Positions 49,533-57,485 of a DNA stretch of 64,000 nucleotides are shown here, one piece after another. The DNA is from JAGOTP01 sp964582475 (GTDB lineage Bacteria; Patescibacteriota; Patescibacteriia; 2-12-FULL-60-25). A program made the translations under genes and the position numbers. Location of the stretch: the NCBI GenBank assembly GCA_964582475.1, contig CAZOQS010000003.1:98681-162680 (forward strand), in the 5' to 3' direction. A model generated the notes under the pieces. That model was not told the origin of the DNA. It was given only the letters and a program-made list of their open reading frames with translations, and made no database searches. Within the stretch, counting starts at the first letter, position 1; each line of letters starts with the position of its first letter.

Positions 49533-50036
49533 ATGGCTGCTCGCTACGAGTTGCTTTACATCATCCCAGCGACCGTTGTTGAAACGGAAGTCGGCGATGT
49601 TGAGACCAAAATCTCGACCCTTATTACCAAGTACGGTGCCACCGTTGAGCTTACCAAGCGCCTCGGAAAACTCCACTTGGCCTACCAAATTGAAAAGCAG
49701 CGCTACGGCTACTACGTCGCCGTCGTGTTCACCGCCGAGAAGGGCTCGGTCGCCAAGATCGAAGAAAACCTTCGCATCTCAAACGACATCTTGCGCCACA
49801 TGATCACGGCTTCCGAACAGTCGGTCGAAGATCAGAAGTTCGACCTCGTTCAATTCACGGAGATCAACGTTGAAGAAGAACGTGCTCGCCGTCGTGAAAA
49901 AGCAGAATCGAAGGATGGCGAAGCCAAAGAAGGGGACAAGGACGAGAAGCCAAAGTCCGATGACAAAGCTTCCGAAGCTGGCGCTGAGGACGCTGAGAAG
50001 AAGACTGAGGCTGGTGCTGAAGAGAAGTCGGCTTAA
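49533..50036 (+). CDS. rpsF: 30S ribosomal protein bS6
   Basis: This 167-residue protein has the S6 ferredoxin-like fold in the first 105 residues (ARYELLYIIPAT, KRLGKLHLAYQIEKQRYGYY, ILRHMITA). The acidic/Lys-rich tail of about 50 residues (KDGEAKEGDKDEKPKSDDKA) is longer than in most bacteria. S6 binds S18 in the 30S platform, and the operon order S6-SSB-S18 is standard. Confidence 0.95.
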   Translation: MAARYELLYIIPATVVETEVGDVETKISTLITKYGATVELTKRLGKLHLAYQIEKQRYGYYVAVVFTAEKGSVAKIEENLRISNDILRHMITASEQSVEDQKFDLVQFTEINVEEERARRREKAESKDGEAKEGDKDEKPKSDDKASEAGAEDAEKKTEAGAEEKSA

Positions 50037-50057
50037 CACCCATTTTCTTTCTTTCCT

Positions 50058-50549
50058 ATGGACCTTAACCGTGCACAGCTGATCGGCAACGTGACGCGTG
50101 ATCCGGACGTCCGTACAACGGCGTCTGGTCAGAGTGTCTGTTCGTTTGGAATCGCAACCAATGCTCAGTGGACGGACGCGCAAGGCACACGCCAAACGCG
50201 CACCGAATTCCACAACGTTGTGGCGTGGGCCAAGCTTGCAGAAATCTGTCAGCAGTATTTGACCAAAGGAAAGAAGATCTTTTTGGAAGGACGTCTCCAG
50301 ACGCGTGAATGGGAAGCGCAGGACGGACAGAAGCGCATGCGTACCGAAATCATCGCTGAAAACATGATCATGCTCGATCGTGGAAGTGCCGCTCCTGGTG
50401 GAGAAGCCGCTGCCGGTGGTTCCTCTACGCGTCCTCCCGTTGGGATGAGCGCGACCCCTGGTCCAACCCTCACACAGTCTGCAGTGAACGATCCAATCGA
50501 TCGCGCCGTGTCCGACCAAGAGATTCGCATCGAAGACATTCCCTTTTAG
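50058..50549 (+). CDS. ssb: single-stranded DNA-binding protein
   Basis: This 163-residue protein has an OB fold (MDLNRAQLIGNVTRDPDVRT, SVCSFGIATNAQW, EFHNVVAWAKLAEICQQYLT, IFLEGRLQTREWE). A flexible Gly/Pro/Ser linker leads to the conserved acidic tip IRIEDIPF that recruits repair proteins. It lies between the two ribosomal genes, as usual. Confidence 0.96.
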   Translation: MDLNRAQLIGNVTRDPDVRTTASGQSVCSFGIATNAQWTDAQGTRQTRTEFHNVVAWAKLAEICQQYLTKGKKIFLEGRLQTREWEAQDGQKRMRTEIIAENMIMLDRGSAAPGGEAAAGGSSTRPPVGMSATPGPTLTQSAVNDPIDRAVSDQEIRIEDIPF

Positions 50550-50627
50550 ACGTAGACGTTGTTCGTCACTCATTACTCATTTCATCCCGCACGCGCTCCG
50601 GCCGCTTCGACTCGTCGTGCAACACCT

Positions 50628-50858
50628 ATGAACAAACCACTCTCCAAGCTTCAGAAGGCCCGTACCTGTCACTTTTGTCAGATCAACGTGTCCGAGATCA
50701 ACTACAAAGACACGAACACCTTGCGTCGCTACCTTTCCTCCTTTGGAAAGATCGTTCCTCGCAAGCGCTCCGGCGTCTGTGGTTGGCACCAGCGCAAGTT
50801 GGCCCTCGCTATCAAGCGCGCCCGCTTCATGGCCTTGCTGCCTTACTTGGTTCGCTAA
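50628..50858 (+). CDS. rpsR: 30S ribosomal protein bS18
   Basis: This 76-residue protein matches S18 (DTNTLRRYLSSFGKIVPRKR, KLALAIKRARFMALLPY). It keeps zinc-type ligands (TCHFC and GVCGWH), the C+ form. I chose MNKPLSKLQKA as the start. rplI, which often follows rpsR, is not present. A terminator ends the operon. Confidence 0.95.
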   Translation: MNKPLSKLQKARTCHFCQINVSEINYKDTNTLRRYLSSFGKIVPRKRSGVCGWHQRKLALAIKRARFMALLPYLVR

Positions 50859-50873
50859 ACGAACAGGTTGGTA

Positions 50874-50908
50874 CGAAAAACGACTCCCAATAGGGGAGTC
50901 GTTTTTCG
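50874..50908 (+). terminator. terminator of rpsR operon
   Basis: CGAAAAACGACTCCC / GGGAGTCGTTTTTCG, a 15-bp perfect stem. Confidence 0.88.
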
Positions 50909-50929
50909 TTATCTCGTGTTTTGGGTGAG

Positions 50930-50958
50930 TCGACGAAATAGGCCTTTCTCTATAGGAT
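50930..50958 (+). promoter_or_regulatory. promoter of the EpmA-like gene
   Basis: TCGACG (50930-50935), 17 bases, TAGGAT (50953-50958), with the ATG 7 bases downstream, giving a near-leaderless mRNA. Confidence 0.45.
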
Positions 50959-50965
50959 ATCGAAC

Positions 50966-51997
50966 ATGAATCCGTCTTTGTTGCTCGCGCGTTCCCAGAT
51001 CACGAAACTTGTTCGTCGCTATTTTGACGACCAGGACTTCGTTGAATTCCATACGCCGCGCTTGGTTGGTCTTCCGGGCCAAGAGCCGTATCTCGAACCA
51101 CTTTGGTCTGAGATCGAAGAACAGAACGGGACGAAGCACCGCGGTGCGCTCATCACGTCACCTGAGTATGCGATGAAAAAACTGCTCGCGGCCGGGTTCG
51201 AGAAGATCTACGATCTTGGTCCGTGTTTCCGAAACAGCGAACCCTGGGACGGGACGCATGACGTCGAATTTTTGATGATCGAATGGTATCGCCGTGACGC
51301 CGCACTCGAAGCGCTCTTTCAAGATACGGAGGGGTTGGTGAAAGCGGTGGCCAAGCAGTGGTTTTCTACGGAGGCGGGCGCGGCTGGAATTCAGGATCGT
51401 GCCTGGATGGAGGGTGCGTTCCGACGTCTCACGGTTGCTGAGGCGATGAAGTACTACGCGAACATTGATCTTGATACGGTCTTGGATCGCAAAGAAGCCT
51501 TAGCCTCTCTCGTAAAAGAGCGGGGAATGCAGGTAGGAGAGGCGGACACGTGGGACGATCTCTTCTTTAAGATTTTTCTCACAGAAGTCGAACCGCATCT
51601 CGGTTGGAGCGGGAAAGGTTCTGATCGCACGATCCAGCCAACCTTCCTCTATAACTACCCCGCTTCGATGGCCGCGCTCGCACGCAAGCACCCAACGGAT
51701 CCGCGTTACGCCTTACGAACAGAGTTTTACTTCGGTGATTTAGAGCTGGCGAATGGCTTCGCTGAACTTTCGAATCCGGTTGAGCAACGAGCGCGATTCG
51801 TCGAAGAGCAGGATCTTCGCAAATCATTAGGAAAAGAAATTTGGCCAATTGATGAACGATTTATCGAGTGTCTACCAAAAATGGGGGATGCGGCCGGCAT
51901 CGCGTTTGGGGTGGACCGGCTCGTTATGGCCCTGACGGGAGTGAAGTCGATTTCAGGGCTGATGCCAGTGCCGATCCGTGAGCGATTTTTAGGTTAG
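50966..51997 (+). CDS. epmA: EF-P lysine ligase-like (EpmA/GenX) class II synthetase
   Basis: This 343-residue protein is a lysyl-tRNA synthetase catalytic core without the anticodon-binding domain, the length of E. coli EpmA (325). Motif 2 is visible as CFRNSEPWDGTHDVEFLMIE and motif 3 as AFGVDRLVMALTG. EpmA attaches beta-lysine to a Lys of EF-P so that the ribosome can pass proline runs. efp lies about 2.5 kb downstream on the same strand. EpmB, which makes beta-lysine, is not in this window. Confidence 0.88.
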   Translation: MNPSLLLARSQITKLVRRYFDDQDFVEFHTPRLVGLPGQEPYLEPLWSEIEEQNGTKHRGALITSPEYAMKKLLAAGFEKIYDLGPCFRNSEPWDGTHDVEFLMIEWYRRDAALEALFQDTEGLVKAVAKQWFSTEAGAAGIQDRAWMEGAFRRLTVAEAMKYYANIDLDTVLDRKEALASLVKERGMQVGEADTWDDLFFKIFLTEVEPHLGWSGKGSDRTIQPTFLYNYPASMAALARKHPTDPRYALRTEFYFGDLELANGFAELSNPVEQRARFVEEQDLRKSLGKEIWPIDERFIECLPKMGDAAGIAFGVDRLVMALTGVKSISGLMPVPIRERFLG

Positions 51998-52017
51998 GCG
52001 TGGTATAATTTTTTTGT

Positions 52018-54231
52018 ATGCCTTGGGAAGGTGCTCCCATTACAGTAGATCAGCCGATGGTTGAGACGCCGAAGACGTCGGAAACAAGACTTCTCTCACA
52101 GGAGGACGCGCTTCCTTTGTTTAAAACAGAATTTAACGCGTTAGAGCAAAGAGTCAAAAATCCGGAACTAAAAGTACATTTTTCTGAAGAAAATGAGGCA
52201 GAAGAAGAGTTCGACCGAGCCATTGGGCATTTGAGAGAGCAAATAGGGGATCGGCTGCGAGTCACGATGAGTCAAAAAGCGGAGCTTCTGCGTTGGGTTA
52301 TTGATGAAACAAGACGAATCTCTTCAGGGTGCTCGCCCCAAGCGAAAAGAGGATTTTTTCGTTCGCTCGTAGAGCAGTTCGGTCCAGCTGAAGTGGTCTC
52401 AATTATTGATCCGAGTAGGGCAAAAATTGGCCCCGTAGCAGAGGAGATTATCGGATTTTTAGAACAGCCGTCATCCGTGGATGAAGCAGTTCCTTCTTCC
52501 GGAGGCGAGGTTCACGAAAAAAAGATTGTATCCGTGGAAAAGAAACAGGAGATCAATCAAAAGGCTGAACTGATGGTTGATCTGTTAAACCAACTAACTG
52601 AAAAAGCGAATCTTCTACGTTTGGATGCGAGTGGTGCTTCTGAAGATGAGGTCCAGGAAGCATTTCGTCTTGTCCCAGAAGAAGAAATAACCCCAGCTTT
52701 GGAGCTTCTTTCCTGGTTGGGGGATCAGGCTGATGATATGGAGGAGCTGCCGAATAGCCTCCATCATCTCGGCTTACGTTTTATAAAATCAGGTATTGTA
52801 GAACGATTGGTGAAGTCTGGAACCTTCAATGTAAAGAAGCGCTTGCGTCAGTTGCAGACGTTCATTGCGACCGATGAAGAGTACAAGGTGCAGAAACCAG
52901 AGAAGATCCGTTCCATGGAGCAACAGTTTCTCCTGGATGTTGCCAGCGAAGACTTGGCGAATCGAGAGCTCCCTACCACTCAGAGGCTTCGTGCGCTTGA
53001 AATACTCGCAACTTCATTTGGAGAAGAGGACGTCTATCGAAAAGAACTTGAGCGCCCCCTGATAGAGAAAGGGGTAATCGATCTGTCAGAAAGAGAGGAT
53101 CTATCAATTGAACGCTTCCTGTCTGTATGTGAAGCATTGGTTAAAGCTGGCCTTCACCCGGCTTTTGTTAACCCGATACTAGAAAAACAGGCAGCGAACA
53201 TCCCTGAAGGAAAATTTGAAGGTTTACGTAAAGCGGCGGCGGAGGCAAAGGCGATTGATCGCCTTCTCAAGGCGCAAGAATTTTCAGATCTTTTTTTACA
53301 GCAAGTGGAACCAGTGCTGAATATGCTGCGTAAAGAGAATGCACCTTCGGCTGATTCAGAGCGGAAAAAAATTGCAGATGCCTTCAACGCAGCCTTTTCG
53401 AAGCTACCAGCAGCCGACGCTCGGCGTATTTTCGAAAGTTTTCCTGCGGATTTGCGTGAGAAGACGTACGATCACAGATCATTGATGTATGATCCAGCGG
53501 TTGCTGGGCGCCGGGCCGAAGGGCTGGATCAACGAGGAGAAGCGTTGCAAGAAAAAATACGGGAAACGTCTCGACGAAATGCGGAGCGGATTCAGAATGA
53601 GCTTGCTCAAGCGTTCTCTCGCGAATCGGTCCAGAGCGTCTATGAAGAGATGTTGAAGAATAATCAGATCACAATCAACGTTCCGGTCGGAGCGTTAGAG
53701 GCGATCCTTGCAGCAGGAAGAGTGAAGAGCGCCTTTGAAGAAGGAGCGGAGAAAGGAGCAAGTTATCTTGAAAGAAGATATGACGCAGAAAAGCTTCTTG
53801 GAATTCGAAATTTGGAGTTTTATCAAGATTCACCCGCCATCTACGGGGCAATTGCTTCAGGCGGTGAGGAGGATCGTTTTGGAGCCGCTCCAAGCTATGG
53901 CAATATCTGCTTACGTTTGAAAAAAGTGACGATCGCTCCTCGTGTTACGTGTGTAGATGGAGATTCCTTCGAATATCGTGACAACATGGACGAGAACCGG
54001 TATCTGTATGAAGATGCTTTGTGGGTGAAGACGCAAAATGTTCTCCAAACGAGACAGCGAGGAAGTACGGATAAACGCTATGTTGAATGTCAGATTTTAG
54101 GTGGGGTGAATGTCGACGAAATTGAAGCGATCGTTGTTTCAACAAGGTTTAAATCAGAAGTGGAGAGTGTGATGGAGAAATTCCCCGCCATGAAGATAGA
54201 GTTTGTCGATGAACCAGTTCACTCCTCTTAA
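52018..54231 (+). CDS. large helical protein with possible DUF3626/ADP-ribosyltransferase-like C-terminus
   Basis: In this 737-residue protein residues 1-560 are charged and helical with coiled-coil stretches (DQRGEALQEKIRETSRRNAE) and no signal. The last 170 residues are compact. They begin VGALEAILAAGRVKSAFE and continue with SPAIYGAIASGG, YGNICLRLKKVTIAPRVTCV, DGDSFEYRDN and YVECQILGGVNVDEIEAIVV. They resemble the ART-like DUF3626 type of fold, but I am not sure. A consensus TATAAT at 52004-52009 lies 8 bases before the ATG. It is probably cotranscribed with the small gene after it. Confidence 0.6.
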   Translation: MPWEGAPITVDQPMVETPKTSETRLLSQEDALPLFKTEFNALEQRVKNPELKVHFSEENEAEEEFDRAIGHLREQIGDRLRVTMSQKAELLRWVIDETRRISSGCSPQAKRGFFRSLVEQFGPAEVVSIIDPSRAKIGPVAEEIIGFLEQPSSVDEAVPSSGGEVHEKKIVSVEKKQEINQKAELMVDLLNQLTEKANLLRLDASGASEDEVQEAFRLVPEEEITPALELLSWLGDQADDMEELPNSLHHLGLRFIKSGIVERLVKSGTFNVKKRLRQLQTFIATDEEYKVQKPEKIRSMEQQFLLDVASEDLANRELPTTQRLRALEILATSFGEEDVYRKELERPLIEKGVIDLSEREDLSIERFLSVCEALVKAGLHPAFVNPILEKQAANIPEGKFEGLRKAAAEAKAIDRLLKAQEFSDLFLQQVEPVLNMLRKENAPSADSERKKIADAFNAAFSKLPAADARRIFESFPADLREKTYDHRSLMYDPAVAGRRAEGLDQRGEALQEKIRETSRRNAERIQNELAQAFSRESVQSVYEEMLKNNQITINVPVGALEAILAAGRVKSAFEEGAEKGASYLERRYDAEKLLGIRNLEFYQDSPAIYGAIASGGEEDRFGAAPSYGNICLRLKKVTIAPRVTCVDGDSFEYRDNMDENRYLYEDALWVKTQNVLQTRQRGSTDKRYVECQILGGVNVDEIEAIVVSTRFKSEVESVMEKFPAMKIEFVDEPVHSS

Positions 54232-54240
54232 GATCACTCT

Positions 54241-54495
54241 ATGAAAAACGAACTCGCGCAAGAGATTCTTCCCCCTGAGCCAACGTTGACGCCCGTTGCG
54301 TATTTGGATGATTTGGGGGGAAGAACGCTTGTCGTTCAGATTAATGGAATGGCTGATTTTGCACTGCTAACGCCCCCTTTGTATTCATTAGAGGGAGCGA
54401 TGCGAGGTGAGTGGGTGCGTGATACAGCACTGGCAAAGCATGGATTCTCTGAATTCACAGAAGAACAGGTCCCGTTGACGAAAACCCAGATTTAG
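54241..54495 (+). CDS. small hypothetical protein
   Basis: This 84-residue acidic protein starts 9 bases after the large helical protein gene. It has a beta-rich middle (VAYLDDLGGRTLVVQINGMA) and no signal. The tight spacing suggests it works with the preceding protein, perhaps as an immunity or accessory partner if that protein is an ART-type enzyme (speculative). Its downstream gap contains the direct repeat TAGGCCAA twice before efp. Confidence 0.5.
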   Translation: MKNELAQEILPPEPTLTPVAYLDDLGGRTLVVQINGMADFALLTPPLYSLEGAMRGEWVRDTALAKHGFSEFTEEQVPLTKTQI

Positions 54496-54535
54496 GCCAA
54501 ACTAGGCCAAGTTTCGTCATTCTATTGCATTATCT

Positions 54536-55099
54536 ATGGCTTCTCCATCCGAGATCAAAAAAGGAATTGTTATCCAGGACCCACAGGGCCTCTGGGTGGT
54601 AAACGAGTTTCAGCACGTGAACCCAGGGAAGGGCGCTGCCTTCGTACGCACCCGCATCAAGAACGTCCAATCGGGCAAGATGCTCGAAGTGACCTATAAG
54701 ATGTCCGATACCATCACATTAGTTGAGGTTGAACATCGCACGATGCAGTACCTGTTCCACGACAACACCGGCTACACCTTCATGGACAAGGCGTCCTACG
54801 AACAGGTCACCATGTCGGATGAAGACGTCGGCGAGCAGGGAACGTACCTTCGCGAAGGCTTGGACGTCCATATCGCCCTCTTCGATGAACGCGCGATCTC
54901 GCTCGAATTGCCACGTAAGATGAACTTCAAAATTACCGAAACGATGGAAGCGGTCGCAGGTAATACGGCTGGCGGAAACGTCACCAAAGAAGCCACGATC
55001 GAAGGGGGAATGAAGGTGCGTGTGCCACTCTTCATTACGCAGGGTGAAGAAATTGTGGTGAATACAGAGACAGGGGAGTACGTGGAACGCGCGAAATAA
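54536..55099 (+). CDS. efp: elongation factor P
   Basis: This 187-residue protein has the three-barrel EF-P architecture. The modification loop is VNPGKGAAF, with Lys at the position beta-lysylated by EpmA, near residue 32. Domain III ends with VPLFITQGEEIVVNTETGEY. EF-P rescues ribosomes stalled at polyproline. Pro-rich proteins such as those at 38904 and 46528 are plausible clients. Confidence 0.96.
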   Translation: MASPSEIKKGIVIQDPQGLWVVNEFQHVNPGKGAAFVRTRIKNVQSGKMLEVTYKMSDTITLVEVEHRTMQYLFHDNTGYTFMDKASYEQVTMSDEDVGEQGTYLREGLDVHIALFDERAISLELPRKMNFKITETMEAVAGNTAGGNVTKEATIEGGMKVRVPLFITQGEEIVVNTETGEYVERAK

Positions 55100-55107
55100 G
55101 CAAAAAA

Positions 55108-55153
55108 GACGATACAAAAAACACATCCGTTGGGATGTGTTTTTTGTATCGTC
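55108..55153. terminator. long terminator after efp
   Basis: A 21-bp nearly perfect stem (GACGATACAAAAAACACATCC pairing with its complement) lies between efp and the converging surface gene. Confidence 0.9.
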
Positions 55154-55179
55154 GAAGCGCCTAAGTTTTTGGGATTGTC

Positions 55180-57357
55180 TTAAGGCTTGATCGTCACCGT
55201 GTGAAGATCGCTGCGCTCGTTCCCCTCGCGCGTGCGGATCGTGTCCCAGGCTTCGACGTAGAAACGCATCGTGCGCGTTGTTCCGTTGAGGGCTGGATAG
55301 CTTGTTCCGACATCACACGTGGAACGGGCATAGCAGGTCGTGATCAAGGCGCCGTCTTCTTGATACCAAGCGATGGCGAGGTTCTCAAGGGACGTGTTGT
55401 AGTTCTTAGCCTCAGCTTTCAGTGTGAAGGTCTGACCAGACTGAACGGTTGTTGGACCGAGCGAGGTGATCAATGTCGTGTCGAACGCGTTTGATTGCTG
55501 TGGGCGGACAATGACGGACGAAAGGGGGGTCTCGTACCAGCTACCGAAGTCATCTTCTACGCGTGCTTTGTAGGCGGCTGTGTAATTTTCTGCCCCGGTG
55601 TTCACCATGAGCGTTTCAGTGGAACACGTATTGGTATTGCTGCAGGTATTGAGCACGGTTCCGTTTCTGTCTGAAATAACAATCTTGAAACCTTGTGCAT
55701 TGGATGCAGCGGGCTCAATCGTCGCACCCATACGGAGGATAGCGCCTGAGTACACCGTCATTTCTGGGCTGAGCGTAATCACGTTGTCGCTAGATTTGCT
55801 AAAGGTGAGCTGGCTGTTGCCCAAGCGTCCGTTACCGGCGGAGTTGATGGAGGGGATGACCTGGATTGTGGCGTTGCCTGAGCCGACCGAGTGACCAGTG
55901 TCAGCGATGGCGCTCGCATAATAGGTGCGGCTTGTATCTGTAGTTGGAGAGAGCGTCTGCTGCAAGACACATGTGCGTACATTGATACAGGTGTGCTGCA
56001 GGACATTCCATTGATCGTAGATGCGGATCGTATAGTACGGGGCGCCTGTGCTATCTGGGCTCAAGCGAGCGGTCACCGTGAAGTTTTCACCTGGACGAAC
56101 CGTAGAGCGATCAAATGTGATCACGTGTGAGGTTGCTGGGGTGTAGGCGTTCTGTACGGAGGGAGCGTAGACACGGACGACGTTTGGCGAATCGGTGCTA
56201 CTTCGGTTGCTATAGAAGAAGCGAGCGTAGTAGCCGTAGCTGCCCTGACTGTTTGTACGCATGTTGTTTGCAATCGCCTCCGTCATTACGAAGCTATAGG
56301 TGCAAGTGTAGTTGCTAGCACAGCTTTGAAGAATCGTTCCCTCTGGGTGGGTCGCGAGACTAAGTGAGCCTTGTTGCACATTCAAATCATTCGCCGTTGC
56401 AGTCAGTGTTACGGTTTCGCCGATACGTGGATAGGCATTGTTTACGGTCACGGTTGGACGACCGCTGTTCGCTGATGTGCCGCGTACCTGGAGTGTTACG
56501 GTGTTTGAATCACGCATCTGACCGTTTCGATGAGTGACGCGGGCATAGTAGCTACGGCCAAAACCAGCGAGATTCGAATCCATATACCAGTTATGGGTAC
56601 AGGACAAGCTGTTTGTACAGACCAATAATGTTTCTCCGGTGATAGAGAAGATCGACAGCGTGATATCGGAGGAGAAATTCGTACTGTTTGCAAGACGGGC
56701 GGTGAATGCAACCGATTCACCGACAGATGGATTTGCGTTGTTCAATGACAAAAGCAGTTCACCAGAAATAGCACTAGGAGGATTATTTGGTGGATACGAC
56801 GGATCGTTTCCTGCTGCAGGGATGTTGTCGCTTGGGCTGCGTGCCAGACCCATTTCGTACTGCACGTTGAACTGGCTAGCTGTGTAAACAGCATCACCTG
56901 TGCGGTAGTTGGTGAAGAACTCATCTGGGACGTCATCAACCTGCTGGGCCCAGTTCTGGCCATACAACTGCACAGCCAGCGCTTCGCTTGTGATCCAGCG
57001 CAGTACGCCATATCGGGCGACAGCGTAGACTTTTGGATCGGTTGTGACTTTGATCAAGCGCACGCCTGGACGATAGGTGACATTGCCACCGATCGTGATG
57101 CTGCCAAGCTGCTGTGGGCTGAGCGTGATAACGCTTGCGAGGTCTGCTCCACTGAACCAGCTATAAAATGTCCGTGGATTTGGGAAGACATAGCGCTTCC
57201 CATTTGTTGCAACCCAGTAGACGGTTGGGTTGCCATCTATCTTTACGAGAGAGTTGGCGTAGGGAAGTGTTGAAAGAGCTTGGGCAACGGAACCCATGAA
57301 CGGGCTCACGATCAAACTCAGGACCATGAAGAGGGCGATGGCGAGGCGTTTGTACAT
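55180..57357 (-). CDS. secreted surface protein with shared N-terminal module and C-x4-C beta repeats
   Basis: This 725-residue protein has a signal peptide (ending SVAQA near 27). The module shared with the genes at 57486 and 38904 follows (VYWVATNGKRYVFPNPRTFY, TTDPKVYAVARYGVLRWITS). Then come about five beta-sandwich repeats of about 95 residues, each with a Cys pair four residues apart (CTNSLSCTHNWY, CASNYTCTYSF, CINVRTCVLQQ, CSNTNTCSTET, CYARSTCDVGT). A cell-surface or S-layer-like role is inferred. Confidence 0.75.
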   Translation of the reverse strand: MYKRLAIALFMVLSLIVSPFMGSVAQALSTLPYANSLVKIDGNPTVYWVATNGKRYVFPNPRTFYSWFSGADLASVITLSPQQLGSITIGGNVTYRPGVRLIKVTTDPKVYAVARYGVLRWITSEALAVQLYGQNWAQQVDDVPDEFFTNYRTGDAVYTASQFNVQYEMGLARSPSDNIPAAGNDPSYPPNNPPSAISGELLLSLNNANPSVGESVAFTARLANSTNFSSDITLSIFSITGETLLVCTNSLSCTHNWYMDSNLAGFGRSYYARVTHRNGQMRDSNTVTLQVRGTSANSGRPTVTVNNAYPRIGETVTLTATANDLNVQQGSLSLATHPEGTILQSCASNYTCTYSFVMTEAIANNMRTNSQGSYGYYARFFYSNRSSTDSPNVVRVYAPSVQNAYTPATSHVITFDRSTVRPGENFTVTARLSPDSTGAPYYTIRIYDQWNVLQHTCINVRTCVLQQTLSPTTDTSRTYYASAIADTGHSVGSGNATIQVIPSINSAGNGRLGNSQLTFSKSSDNVITLSPEMTVYSGAILRMGATIEPAASNAQGFKIVISDRNGTVLNTCSNTNTCSTETLMVNTGAENYTAAYKARVEDDFGSWYETPLSSVIVRPQQSNAFDTTLITSLGPTTVQSGQTFTLKAEAKNYNTSLENLAIAWYQEDGALITTCYARSTCDVGTSYPALNGTTRTMRFYVEAWDTIRTREGNERSDLHTVTIKP

Positions 57358-57430
57358 ATGTGCTCTTAGTGTACGCGCTGGGAAGAGTTCTGTCTTCTCC
57401 GGTAAACGATCATCAATGCTGTTATATAAA

Positions 57431-57466
57431 ATCCACGCCCCACACCGGGTGGTGTGGGGCGTGGAT
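57431..57466 (-). terminator. terminator between the two surface protein genes
   Basis: ATCCACGCCCCACACC / GGTGTGGGGCGTGGAT, a 16-bp perfect stem, followed on the minus strand by TTTTATATAAC. Confidence 0.8.
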
Positions 57467-57485
57467 AACTCTGTGGATTGTTTTT

